NCBI GenBank assembly: GCA_951213105.1 | Contig: OX578153.1 | Location: forward strand, 57,892,520-57,956,519 | DNA: 64,000 nt | Direction: 5' to 3' | From: Amaurobius ferox | Taxonomy: Eukaryota; Arthropoda; Arachnida; Araneae; Amaurobiidae | In this document: positions 35,544 through 46,840 of the stretch, piece by piece | Position numbering within the stretch: the first letter of the stretch is position 1 | Layout of the letters: each line of letters starts with the position of its first letter | Made by a program: the position numbers and the translations under genes | The notes under the pieces: generated by a model | Database searches by the model: none | What the model was told of the DNA's origin: nothing | The model's input: only the letters and a program-made list of their open reading frames with translations

Positions 35544-36499
35544 ACTTTCCTTATTTATATACAATAATGTATAAGGAAAGTATTGTGACGGGGTCGAAAA
35601 TTCGAATTCGAGTTTTCGACGGGAGAGCACGTTTCAAGCATCCTTGATCACGAATCAAACATTTTTGAAGTGATGTCTGTGTGTGTGTGTGTGTGTGTGT
35701 GAAAGTATGTGTGTGTGTCAGTGAGTCTGTGGAGACGATAACTGACGAACGAATGGACCGATTCGAACGAAATTTGGTACAAAAATCACAATCCGTAAAC
35801 ACCGTTGGAAGCCTATTGTTTTTATACACAATCGAATGTTCAGAACCCCCCCTAAATTTTCGAGTGAAATTTTGAAGAAGTGGCCAAAAAATCAAAACCT
35901 CTATTAAAGTTACTCAAATAGACATTTCTTATGTAATTTTTCATTACAAAGCGATTGACATAAATTTTAGAACACTAACATGAACCGTTCTCGAGATATT
36001 GCACATTTTTCAAAAAAATTATCAAAAAGTCATATAAAATTAAAAAAATATTAACTGTTGAGAAACATGTTCACTTTTCATATGCAATATCATGCGATAA
36101 ATTGGGTGACATCATTCTCGTGGATCTAGCTCGTTCCGTTCATGAGAAAAGATACTTTGAGTAATACTTTTGTATTTGAAAGCCAATAGTCATTTATCTG
36201 CTGTAAGAGTAACTTATTTTTCCGTCCATAACGCTTGGCGAGATTTTGGCGACGAAATTGACGGCATGTCGCCAACCTGGCGACTTTCTTTTAAATGTTG
36301 CCAAATTAACGAAAATCTCGCCAAAAGGATAAAAATGACGCTAAATCAATGAAAATGGCGACTTATCGTCGAAAATTCAATATCTTTTAAAGAATATAAG
36401 TATTTACTATTAGAAAAACCTATTTTCTTACTGTAAAAGTAGTAAACTCATTGCATTATATAAGGAAAGTGATGTGTTGCCCACATCAGATTTTTTTTT
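35544..36499 (+). repeat. Family F repeat, copy 4 (right arm of a giant inverted repeat)
   Basis: The reverse complement of copy 3 over its full length, ending CACATCAGATTTTTTTTT. The GT tract at 35678-35702 is longer than its partner. The unique centre between the arms is 35406-35543. Confidence 0.9.
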
Positions 36500-37095
36500 A
36501 ATTGAAGGAAAAGAACAACACTGAAACAATGTAGTAGGCCAATTAATTTTGAGGTTTGGAAGCAATTTTGTTATGTTTTGAGAAATATTGAAAACTGATT
36601 GTTTTTTCAAAAAATCATTTTTTGGGGGGGAGGGGATGATTTTCCACTTGTTTGTTACCAAACCTAAGTTTTAAGGCAATCGTATTTGCCTTTAGCGAAT
36701 TCATTGGCTCAACCGCTGATTAATAATATCGCAACCCTTCGCCACTGATTCGTAGTCTATATTCAATTGATAATTTTTGCGGCAATAGTGGACTACAAGC
36801 AATTTATTTTAAATAAAAGAAGCGATAGGGGCTCAAATAACGGGCCCAATTTTGGTGGTGGTGATGAAATTTCTAATAGAGATTTTAATTTTGTCAAAAT
36901 ATTTTGGAAGAGACGTGTGATAAGAAGTTGGGATATTTAAAATACGCGATTTTTGGGCTTCGCCGTTGCGGCTTGGCTCTGACTTACTCGATGGTGACGT
37001 CACGATCAGTAGCCAATGACAGCGAGCGCATCGCTAAAATCAACCTAGTTTAGGATATAGTAACCTTGAGTATTACTATAATCACATGACATAAG

Positions 37096-38619
37096 TAGAG
37101 ATCGAGCTAGAATTTTCCCAAAAGAGTAATAATACTCCCTGACTTGATTTGAAGGAGTATTTTGTTTTCCAGAGAAGTAATTTTTAACAAATGTATAATA
37201 ACCCTCAAATTTCCAGATATTTATTAAATTTATTGTATTTTGGATAAAAAAAACTACAGGGCCCAACAGGACATAAAATTTTGACTTTTCTACTTTTAAA
37301 AATATACGATTTAAGAAATGTACTATACTCTTTATTTGTGTTAATAAGTAAAATACATTGTATATCTGATAGCACAATTAATATACCTTATAAACTTTAT
37401 GAAATGAGTTTTAAAATGTTTACTAAATTTTGGACTTTTAGGATCACATTTATTTTGAATTCCCTGTCAATTTTAAAAGTATAGTAAAAATTTTGAATTA
37501 TAAATTCGTCATAGTATAATTTGCAATGTTTATTAATCATAATAATAACTAATCATATATTTCATGATGAAATATCTTAAAATTGCTACCTTACTTTTGG
37601 CTTAGTTTTATCCACATGGTTGTAAACAAAGAAGGGGAAAAGAAAATTAAAAACCTATTAAGTAAAATAATTTTTATTTTTTCCTTTTAAAATTCCAACT
37701 TTCTTAGCTTTTGGCTTTTCAACAGCTTTCTCAAAATTAAATTTACTCTCAACGATATTAACTTTTTTCTCAAAGATATCAGTTAATGCTATCACCAATG
37801 CATCATGACTTATATTGCAAGCATCAACAGCACGGCCAAGAGAGAGCCAACAAACAGGAGTAATCTTTTTTAAGCTAATGGAAGGTTCACGCAATACTTC
37901 TTAAATTGCTTTTAGTTTTTCCGACCTTATTGTAGATTTGGGGTAGTAAACATACGCATAGTTCTTTGTAAGTTCTGAAATAGGTCTATACCATTTCCAG
38001 CTTGCGATATGGCAAGTGCTAAATGGTGTGCGATGCAATGACAGTGAAGAGGAGTTGGTGTCAGATCTTGCAGTTTTTTCTCAAAACCATTATTCTTACC
38101 CATCATTAATGCTGCACCATCTGTAGCAAGACAAACTAATTTGGACATTTGCACATTTTTCTCTTCAATACACATATTGCATCAGAATGGCATTTTCCAC
38201 TCAGTTTCAAGTTTGCACAAAAACTAGTACGTGGTTCATTATTACTTAGACATTTTTCATAAATTATGAGTTTATGATTCACAGCAATATCTGTAGACTC
38301 ATCAATAGAAGTGATGTTCAGATGTTCTTACCATCCTCTAACTCCATGTTTAGATCAATTTGATGTACGTCTACCTTCCGGTAAAAAGCGCGGTGCGTAG
38401 AAGGACAAAAATCAACTTTTGTTATGGTGAATTTGTAATGATGTACGTGATGCCGGATAAAATAAGAAATTGCTTATTTTCAAACGATTCTAAAAATGAT
38501 TTTTTTTTCTTTTTGTTTACGAAATTGGTGCATAAAAATACGCATTATTTAATTTATAACGCGTATTTGCTTATTTTATAGCGTGAAATACGCATGTAGA
38601 GGCGTTATGTCGATCTCTG
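37096..38619 (-). mobile_element. hAT transposon, 1524 bp, 8-bp TSD
   Basis: Perfect GACATAAG duplications lie at 37088-37095 and 38620-38627. The ends are TAGAGATCGAGC on the left and, read inward from the right, CAGAGATCGACA, so 10 of 12 terminal bases match. It contains a broken hAT transposase on the minus strand. Confidence 0.92.
37658..38320 (-). pseudogene. hAT transposase fragment, several frame breaks
   Basis: On the minus strand, pieces in different frames read SIDESTDIAVNHKLIIYEK, then LVCLATDGAALMMGKNNGF and HCHCIAHHLALAISQA, then TPVCWLSLGRAVDA. These correspond in order to the VDESTD, GTDGA-M and CxxH(R)LAL motifs and the later W-S--RA-DA region of hAT-type transposases close to DUF4371/ZBED-like host proteins. 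The Asp of STDI and the Asp of TDGA belong to the RNase-H-like catalytic fold. The N-terminal BED finger and the C-terminal dimerisation domain are missing. It ends with a Lys-rich tail at 37658. The copy is dead. Confidence 0.88.
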
Positions 38620-38627
38620 GACATAAG

Positions 38628-38948
38628 TAGTATAAATATATTTCTTGACTACACAATAAAATGTCACCATTGGTGCAGACAGTATATGTGTCAATATTCA
38701 ATACCATTCTGAAGTTTACATTTTTTAAGCTGAAAATACGTATGTGCTTATTATTCTTGAAAGCGAGACACTAAAAGGGAAAATGATTGGCAAATGTTAC
38801 ATTGAAAATTTATAACCTTAATTAAATTATATAACCGTGAAGAAAAATGATCCAATTATGGGTCTTCGGCAGCACAGACATCTGCAGCAAAGACATCTGA
38901 TCAAAGATGCTTGGAACCTGTACCCGCATTATAAGAACAGAGGAGAAG
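38628..38948. other. Intronic sequence, nothing recognised
   Basis: No structure seen. Confidence 0.4.
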
Positions 38949-39020
38949 CTAGCTTTTGCTCAGTGATTATAATGTCGGTCTTGTAAGCAAAGGGTCCCTG
39001 GTTCGGGGTCCGGCGACTCC
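38949..39020 (+). pseudogene. tRNA-Thr-like sequence
   Basis: TTTGCTCAGTGATTATAATG (D arm and A box), GGTCTTGTAAGCAAAGG with a CTTGTAA anticodon loop (TGT), and CTGGTTCGGGGTCC (T arm and B box) follow in order. The acceptor stem does not pair well and the T loop is altered, so this is a tRNA pseudogene or a SINE head. Confidence 0.55.
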
Positions 39021-41228
39021 CTTTCCTCCGCAGGTCTCACGTCCACATTTTTGACTCATATTCACCCCCCACTTGGAAAATTCTACATTCACAGAACCTA
39101 AACTTCCTGGAAAAATGTGCAACATGTATGGCATGGTTTATTGAAACGACTGCTGCAAAAAACACACTTATTGTAATCGGTTTGTCCGTCAGTTTGTTCA
39201 TAAGCATGTAACACAGCAGAAACTATGTAGTTGATATGCACAAAAGTAAAAATATAGAGTATCTTGAGACAATTTTGTAGAGCCAAAATAACATTTATTA
39301 AAATACGTAGAAATTTAAAAATGTTAGAAGTGATTTTATATATCTCCTCCATTGCTTCTTATGGAAGAAAATATCTTTTTGAATTAAGTGAAACAAATTT
39401 TAATAAGCATGTATTGTCATTCAATGCTTTGATATGGTAAATATGCTTATCGACTCTGTGGAAATTACCCAGCGACTGAACTTACACAGGAACACAGTTT
39501 TTCATGCCCAGCCATTTTGGCCGCCATGCAGAACGTGGATGAATTTCCACGGGAAAAACTCTACTCCGACAAGATCCTCGATAGCTAAAGCAATACTCTC
39601 TGCATATGGACCAATCTGACTTCTTCTGGAGACGACACCAACCATATGCCAAATATATATTGGATATAATTAAAATAGTTTTTAAATAATTAAATAACAT
39701 ATTATATGACATGTGTGACAAAGCGTATTACATATTTACTATCATTGTTGAAGGACAATACAGTTACGAGACTTTGTCCAACAATGTGCATTAACGGATA
39801 TTCATATATTAAAATTAATCAGCTTAGTAGGTTTATATTTGAAAAAAACACTTTAGACGATTTTCGTGCACTTATCAACTTGCATTTAGTTACGTTGGCA
39901 GCAGTAACTCCGCAATTTAGTAAATAAAATAAAATAAAAATTAAATTAAAAATTCGCAGAGGTGGACGCTGGAGGTTTATTGCAAATTTTCGTCCTCTGT
40001 TAGTAATTTATTGTTTATGTTGATTTAATAAAATTGAGAAAAATGCATTTTCATCCATGCACTCCATCTGACATACTCCTGGTTAAGTAATGTGAGATCA
40101 TAATCTAAACTAATTCATTTACAATTATATGTACGCGTATGCAGACCGATAGAGGGAGTAGTAATATACAAAATACATCATAAATTCGTAATGACAGCTT
40201 ACAGTATATCATTTGCAACTTTACAAGTCTATCTACCTTTGGAAGTCATGATTTAAACAGCACAAAAAATAAAAACATTTGCACAGTGAGGTGTACTCTT
40301 AATCCAAAAATAAGCATAGCTGCATTTAAAATAAAAACAGAAAAAAAAGATGCACGACGTTGCATTTTGCAACCTTTAAAAAGAATTATATCTGACGTCT
40401 GTGTATTCACTAAAACACCCAAAATTACCGCTTAAGTTTGTAATATAAAGTGCCACAGACAATAATATTTCAAAGATGACAGTTGGAAGTGAGTGCGTAT
40501 TAACAACCTTCACAAATCATATCCAGGATAGGCCTCTTCCCCCTGAGACCGTCTGTGAAATCTCTTAAAGTTTTCAGTTTTAAAGCTCTGCTCCGGAGCG
40601 GGCCATTCATAAGAGAAACGGATTTGCCCTCAGTCTAAAAATACGACCCGGACGATTTATGTGAGCAACGCAAATATACGTAAAGGAGGGGTTAGTTTTA
40701 ATAACCGAATAATTCCTGAGTTTTTGTTCGATTTTTCACAGCAGCTGACATGGAGGAAAAATATGTTTACCATGACATTTAAGAATGAGGCAGACTTAGA
40801 AATAGTAGTGATTTTGTAAAAGGAAACATGTAAAGGAAGATTATATAGAATTTTTAATAGATGTTCTTAAAAGCATACAAAGCTTTAGCATCCCTCTATA
40901 TTTAGACTTACATAAGCATATATAGTATCTTCAACTGTATTGCTTCAACTGTATTGCAACTGTATTGTTACAACTGTATTGCACATATTATATTCCTATC
41001 TATATCGAGCAATGTATCGAGCAATCGAGCCGTGTTTTTATACAGCCTCTAATAAAGCTTTGAATTTTCAAATCTGTATATCTAAAATTTTGAAGAATAA
41101 TTTACAAAACATTTTTAAATTTCACTCCTAGAAAGTTTTTTTAACTTATTCTGAATTTTTTTACAATTTACTTATTTATTTATTTCATAGAAGTAAAGAA
41201 ATAAATCTCTTGTGACCATCTATATATA
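39021..41228. other. AT-rich intronic sequence, nothing recognised
   Basis: Several short frames exist but none has a recognisable domain or splice context. Near 40925-40985 the phrase CAACTGTATTG recurs five times (a small minisatellite). Confidence 0.45.
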
Positions 41229-41317
41229 CATGTATTATGAGAGAGAGAGAGAAAGAGAAAGAAAGAAAGAGAGAGAGAGAGAGAAAGAGAGAAAGAAAGA
41301 GAGAGAGAAAGAGAGAG

Positions 41318-41348
<31 letters not shown>

Positions 41349-41383
41349 AAGAGAAAGAGAGAGAGAAAGAAAGCGAGAGAGGG

Positions 41384-41418
<35 letters not shown>
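41229..41418 (+). repeat. GA/GAAA microsatellite
   Basis: Pure purine tract of mixed GA and GAAA units, about 190 bp. A second shorter GA run is at 41684-41717. Confidence 0.97.
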
Positions 41419-41420
<2 letters not shown>

Positions 41421-41665
41421 AGTAGTTAAGGCAAGAGATTGTACTCGCAGGTCTCTAGTTCGACCCTAAACGCAGCCCAAAACTATGGAGTATGGACACA
41501 ATGAATCAGTAGGCTCGAAAATCTGAGAGATGATGGATCAAGGGAAGTAGGGTACAGTCCCAGTGGTTTTTATCCCTACGGGGTTCCGGTCTAACGTGGG
41601 TGGTTCTCCCGGACGTCCAAACATTCAATTTACACCTTCGAATAGGTTGACTGGTCTGGGTTAAA
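41419..41665 (+). mobile_element. Diverged tRNA-headed SINE of the main family
   Basis: CAGTAGTTAAGGCAAGAG and CTAGTTCGACCCT look like decayed A and B boxes. The 3' part GGGTTCCGGTCTAACGTGGG to GGTCTGGGTT matches the common SINE body. Its tail is AT-rich. Confidence 0.75.
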
Positions 41666-41928
41666 ATAAAAAATTAAAGGGAAGAAAGAGAGAGAGAGAG
41701 AGAGAGAGATAGAGAGAATGAGAAGAACCATTTTCCGTATGTGAATATAAAATATAAAACAATGTGAATATTTTACAATATATTTTAAAATGTACCCAGC
41801 GTTGATCAGAATTTAAAGATGCAAAATCACATTGGAACTTACAGCGAATTCTCTAAAAACAAAAGAACGCCTTAACTGTAAGCCCGTTTGTAACAATAAC
41901 CACGTGCCCCCTCCTCTAAAACAGAAAA

Positions 41929-42654
41929 CTAGCTACGCAGGTGTGTTAAGATGGAAACTCTGCGAAAATATCTTTGGGGGCTTACTATCTCGGGAGTTTA
42001 TGTCTGCAATACACGAAAAGTATATGTTGTTCATAAATTGACGAAAATTCGTCTATTAATGGCATGGATTCCGTTCACAATTTATTTTAAAGATAATTTT
42101 TTGATCTATTAAGATGGTCCCTGGGGCGGAATATCCCCACTCCAAGGACCCGAGTTCGATTGCAGCCACTGCCCAAACTTTCCCAGCGTCTACTTGGAGT
42201 ACTGGCACGAACAATTTGTGGATCCAAAAGACCCTCCGAGAAGTTGGTGGCAGAGTAAGGAGGGTTCGGTCCTTGTGAATGCCGCTCCTCTGAGTTCTGG
42301 GCCACACAAATTACTTAGTTCATTATATACACAATCCAGCATATTAGTCGTCTAGCATTGTGATGTCTCTATGTCCCAGATCAGCTGAATTAGTGGTTAG
42401 ACTCTGGTGTTAAGATGGTAACTCTGTGATAATATTATAGGTCGCTAAGGAACCGATTTGTGTGAAATTTACCCAAATTCATGATAAAACATAAAATAAC
42501 TAAAACACTAATTCGAATCTCCAAAAAATATCTCCGAGTCCAGGTTCTAAAATACTTGTGTACCAAATTTCATTGCGGTACAGCGATTAGATTTTCTATG
42601 ACAGACGACACAGACACGTGAACAGACACATGAATAGACATCTTCCTTTATAGA
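41929..42654 (-). mobile_element. Possible small Helitron with nested SINE
   Basis: Left edge A|CTAGCTACGCAGG and right edge TTTATAGA|T fit the CTAG/TC termini used by the copies at 0.4-10.2 kb. The right part has the ACAGACGACACAGACACG run and a TACCAAATTTCATTG phrase typical of such ends. The SINE-like repeat 42117-42412 lies inside. Boundaries are inferred. Confidence 0.4.
42117..42412 (+). repeat. SINE-like repeat, copy 1
   Basis: Its B-box-like sequence is CGAGTTCGATTGCAGCC. The body has CTTGGAGTACTGGCACGAA and CTCCGAGAAGTTGGTGGCAG, related to the main SINE body, then a distinct 3' part (ACAAATTACTTAGTTCATTA to CAGATCAGCTGAATTAG). Confidence 0.75.
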
Positions 42655-42724
42655 TAACATATGCATCTAAAAATATTCAGCATCAGAATATTTACAACAG
42701 ACACTCGGTTTTCAACCAATCCTC

Positions 42725-42975
42725 CTTCAAAATGCAGCTGAGTTGACAAGAACCGGTGAAAAACTGCTTATCGGAACGTCGAAAATATATGCGTCGACAA
42801 CCCTCCAGAAAGATATCCCTGACATTCTCGTCTTTTTCGGTAAGAAAAACTAATTCAAGACTACACGTCAGCGCTTAATAAATCCTGAGGAATAAAGGCT
42901 TCAAGAAGCATTCATTGTTGTCAGACGCGGCTAAACAGAGAACTTCGGTCACTTGACGTCAAATAAATGCGGTTT
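42725..42975 (+). repeat. Dispersed repeat R42, copy 1
   Basis: It shares GTTGACAAGAACCGGTGAAA, AAAGATATCCCTGACATTCT and TTAATAAATCC with 48108-48380 and 50090-50360. Confidence 0.8.
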
Positions 42976-43348
42976 TTATTTTGTTTATGGATTACCTACA
43001 AGCGTACCCAGAGAAGATAGATAAGACTTCGTAAAGATATACAGGGTTAAATGATGTTTTTATCATTCAGTAATCAACGTTATTCATTAAAATTTCAATT
43101 AATTTTGTTTTCTGTTTCTTTCCCCCAAAAGGCAAAATAACTTCATACGACGAATTTTTGTTTGCTCCGAAATATATTTGTTCCCTTATCAAAACTGAAC
43201 CCCTTAACAAAACACCATTAGAGACCGATACCACCGTGGTGACCTCTTAGCTTATTCCTACAAGTCTGCCTGCAAAACATAATCTTCTACAATCCAGCTA
43301 CATCCCAGACAGACCGAAGCGTGGTAGATGGAACTATGTACCAAGTAG

Positions 43349-43641
43349 GGTCCAAGGAAATTTTTCCTGGTGTGGGATGTCCTCATTTCAAGGACCCGAG
43401 TTCGATTCCAGCCACTGCCCAAACTTTTCCAGCCTCTACGTGGAGTACAGGCTCGAAAAATTTGTGGGTCCAAAAGACGGTGGCAGAGCAAAGAGGATTC
43501 GGTTCTTGTGAATGCCGTTCCACTGGGTTGTGATCCACACAAATTACTTAGTTCATTATTTATAGTCTAGCATATTAATCGTCTAGCATTGTAATCTCTC
43601 TATGTCCCAGATCAGCTGCATTGGTGATTAGGCTCTGCATG
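43349..43641 (+). repeat. SINE-like repeat, copy 2
   Basis: It aligns with 42117-42412 over its whole length, including the 3' part CCCAGATCAGCTGCATTGG. The B-box-like sequence GAGTTCGATTCC is better preserved here. Confidence 0.78.
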
Positions 43642-44872
43642 CATCTGTTTAAGTTTTGTCACCCTTCTGCGATTGTGGTGTGCTTGTTATGCGGTGATGT
43701 GCTTATTGTGTGATGATGTGCGTGCTGTGTGTCTTGTGTGATACTCTGTTAATGAGGTGGTGTTCATTATCCTACAAACAGGGATTATCAAATGAAATTA
43801 GATTTAATTTTCAGAGATATTGAATTATCATCAATTTAGCAACATTTCGCCCAAATTACCAATTTTGAGATATTGCACCAAATTTGTGGACAGACAATTA
43901 CAGACAATACCGAGATATAACAGGCAATACAGACAATACAGAGATATTGTCTTTTCGTATTTATGTAGATGAAATTAAATCTATCGCTAAAAAGCTGTAT
44001 TGATTACATTGTAGAAAACGTTTTTTCAGATAAATGGAAAATCCATATGTTTCATGAGGTTCCCACTCCGAAAATAATTACTATATTTTTTTATCATTTC
44101 GCCTGTCTGCACATATGTTTCCTAACGCTTTCGAGCAACCATAGTTTATATGTATGCTAGTGTGTATGTATGTTAGTGGGTGTGTATGTATGTTAGTGGG
44201 TGTGTATGTATGTTAGTGGGTGTGTATGTATGTTAGTGGATGTATATGTGTGTATGTATGTATGTTAATATGTGTGTGTATTTATGTTAGTATGTGTGTA
44301 TGTATGTTAGCGTATGTATCCGCGAGCCTGTGGAAGATATGTTTCCCGAACGAGACAGGCGTTTAAAAAAATTAGTAAGATTCAATTAGTGAATACTTGA
44401 ACCCTTTTGATTTCAAATGCGATCGAGCGTTCGGACTCCAATTCCCCCTGGACCAATTTTCGAATTAATTTTTTAAAAAACATAAAAATGCAGGATTTTC
44501 AATAACGTGAAATAAATAATGATTTTATACATTATTTTTTAAATATATATAAAACGAATAACACGAACTTCAGAATGTACCTTGAACCGTTTAATAGATA
44601 CTGCCCATTTTTCAAATACATTTATCTAAAAACTTACATAAAAAGTTTCATCAAAGAAAAGTAGAAAGTATCGTCAATTATCTAACATTTGGCGAAAAGT
44701 TTGACGACTTTAGTGACTAATTTGGCAAAATATCACCAACTTGGCAACATTTTTAAAATGGTGAGGCAATTCAAATTTTTTAATGGATTTAGGATGCTTA
44801 GTAGATTCTAGCAATATTTCTAATTGTCAAGTTTTGGGCGAAATATAGTTAATTTGGTACCTCGTAATAGTT

Positions 44873-44976
44873 GTACATGTTGCCATCCAGAAAAGCCTCA
44901 AATGTTAGTTTACATTTCAACAGTGTACATGTTGCCATCCAGAAAAGCCTCAAATGTTAGTTTACATTTCAACAGT
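44873..44976 (+). repeat. Perfect tandem duplication, 2 x 52 bp
   Basis: GTACATGTTGCCATCCAG to TTTCAACAGT occurs twice with no mismatch, directly before the SINE target site. Confidence 0.97.
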
Positions 44977-44986
44977 TAAATATATG

Positions 44987-45358
44987 GCCAACGGCCGTAC
45001 CGTGCTGAAAACACCGGTTCTCGTTAGATTACCGAAGTCAAGCAGCATCGGGCGCGGTTAGTACTTGGTAGATGACCACCTGGGAACACCGCGTGCTGTT
45101 GGCACATCTCGGGTGCGGCATCCCCGTGGTTTGCGCGCTAGATTTGCACGCTGCGACAACTGCCGCCGTGTTCATGCGAAGTACGATCACGTTAAACATG
45201 TGGGTCCGTAAGTCCTTCCGAGAGGTTGGTGGTAGGGGAAGGAGGGTACGGTCCCTGGGATGCCTCCCCCACTGGGTTCCGGTCTAAATTGGGTGGCACT
45301 TCCCGGCCGTCCAAATAGCTACCTTACACCTTTCTGGTAGGTCGGACGGTCTGGGTCT
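44987..45358 (+). mobile_element. 5S-rRNA-headed SINE with complete 5S head
   Basis: Positions 44987-45103 are a full 117-nt 5S rRNA-like sequence (GCCAACGGCC...GTGCTGTTGGC) with the internal promoter regions in place: GAAGTCAAGCAGC as box A, the GCGGTTAGTAC region, and GACCACCTGGGAA as box C. A tRNA-remnant lacking the B box follows, then the common SINE body to GTCTGGGTCTCAA. CAACAGTTAAATATATGG is duplicated at 44970-44987 and 45359-45376. The (CAA)n tail is minimal. The 5S head is part of a mobile element, not a ribosomal gene. Confidence 0.93.
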
Positions 45359-45659
45359 CAACAGTTAAATATATGGTGCCGAGGAGCTTGCACTATATTA
45401 TATTTTCGCATTGAAAGAAGTAAAAGTATTGCATTGTGTAGGGGAAGTCATGTGCGACTCTCATCAGATTTTTTTGAAATGAAATCAAGTTGAAAGCAAT
45501 ATGGTAGATTGCAAGGATTTGGGCTCCAATTTTCGCCAAATTTAAAATCCTAAATTAATTTGGCCTTAGAAGAACATGTGAAAAAGCTTCATGTTACAAA
45601 AATCCCAACATGATTAGATATGCCTATCGCATACTATGATGTGTAGTAACTACATACAT

Positions 45660-46840
45660 TGGCACTCAAAATTAAAGGATTGTAATTACTGTCAGCCTCT
45701 CATGTCGTCTCACAGTTAAGGACAAATAGTAGGCATTGAATTTATAATCCTGAGTTAATTTGATATGAAGAATCCAAATAGAATTACATTGGCTATCCAT
45801 AGAACGTCATCCTCTTTACCCAATCTCAGAATTACGTGTTCAAATTTCATTTTATTTCCTTCTAAACATAGCGAGATACGTATGACTTATATCATTTATC
45901 CTTTATTTCATGATTAAAGTTCACTATCAAATGCCACGATATATGATAACCACATAGATTGATGCTCTACGTTAATGGGTTACGAAATCTTTGTCAGCTT
46001 CCTATGTCGTCTCATAGTTAGTGATAATAGTTAGTAGTCTTCTGAAGCAGCTGTGACAATGTTACTATACCTTGTTTTGAAATGCAACGAATGAGCTCTG
46101 TTTAATGAATATAGCTATAAATTTGAAAGAATATTTTATGATTTAATGATTAAATGACATATTTCAGTCTAGGTTGACTTATATTTATGTGCCAACTGTT
46201 CTTTATTATTCCATTCATATATCGTTTTTCAACCATTATTATATAGATATTAGTCACCTGAAGAAGTCGTTTCCATGTTACTATCCTTACCATGTGTTGG
46301 ATGCAATGAATGGCTAAATGGATAGACTGTTGGAAGAATATTTTTTGATTATATATTTTTGATTATATTTTAGTCTTATAGTTAGTCCATGTTATTATGA
46401 CTGGGTGCAGTGAATGATTTCTGTTTAGTAGATATAGATACAGAGTGTTGGAAGAATATTTTTTGATTTAATGATTAAATCACACATATCAGTCTAGGCT
46501 GACTTTTTCCATTTGCGAATTGTTTATCATTTCATTCATATGTCGTTTTTCACCCACTATGATTTACGTCTTATAGTTAGGGACATATATTAGTCACTTG
46601 AAGAAATCTTGTCCATGTTACTGTCCTTACCTTGTCCTGGGTTTTTTAGCTGCAATTAATGGCTTCTGTTTAATGTATATAGGTGCAGAGTGTTGGAGGA
46701 ACATTTTTTTATTTAATTATTAAATCACACATATCAATTTAGGCAGATATTTTCCCATCTGCCAGTTTTTAGTTTTCATTTCATTTATATATCGTCTTTG
46801 ATAAACTGATTATCGAACTTGACACGACAGTAAAGTTAAA
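45660..46840 (+). repeat. Diverged tandem repeat array, unit roughly 250-330 bp
   Basis: Ordered phrases recur: TCTCAYAGTTAG, TAGTCACCTGAAGAAGTC, CATGTTACTATCCTTACC, AATATTTTTTGATT, TCAGTCTAGGYTGAC and TCATTCATATATCG. They appear around 45.70-46.0, 46.03-46.23, 46.25-46.52 and 46.57-46.80 kb with substitutions and indels. No coding content. Confidence 0.7.

Larger units (their letters stand above)
33826..37063 (+). mobile_element. Putative THAP-encoding DNA transposon (P-like or related), split by insertions
   Basis: The left part (33826 on) leads into a THAP-domain coding relic. A possible right end lies near 37020-37063: read inward it has TTTTAGCGATGCGC and then TGACGTCACCATCGAGT, matching GTAAAAGCGATGCGC and TGACGTCATCATCGAGT near the left end. 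AGTATTA occurs just outside both ends (near 33819 and 37067), compatible with a decayed 7-8 bp duplication. The middle is occupied by family F copies 3 and 4. The pairing of the ends is inference. Confidence 0.42.
44155..45475 (+). repeat. Family F repeat, copy 5, with minisatellite and nested SINE
   Basis: The 5' part is an 18-bp-type minisatellite (GTGTATGTATGTTAGTGG) at 44160-44310 in place of the GT tract. Then come GCGATCGAGCGTTCGGA, the TTGGCGAAAAG/GGCAAAATATC words and the end GGGAAGTCATGTGC...ATCAGATTTTTTT. The stem at the 5' end is not recognisable. A 5S-headed SINE interrupts it. Confidence 0.75.

Noticed and set aside
41212..41469. An Arg/Glu/Lys-rich charged protein
   Set aside because: It is a GA/GAAA microsatellite translated; all purine frames are open.
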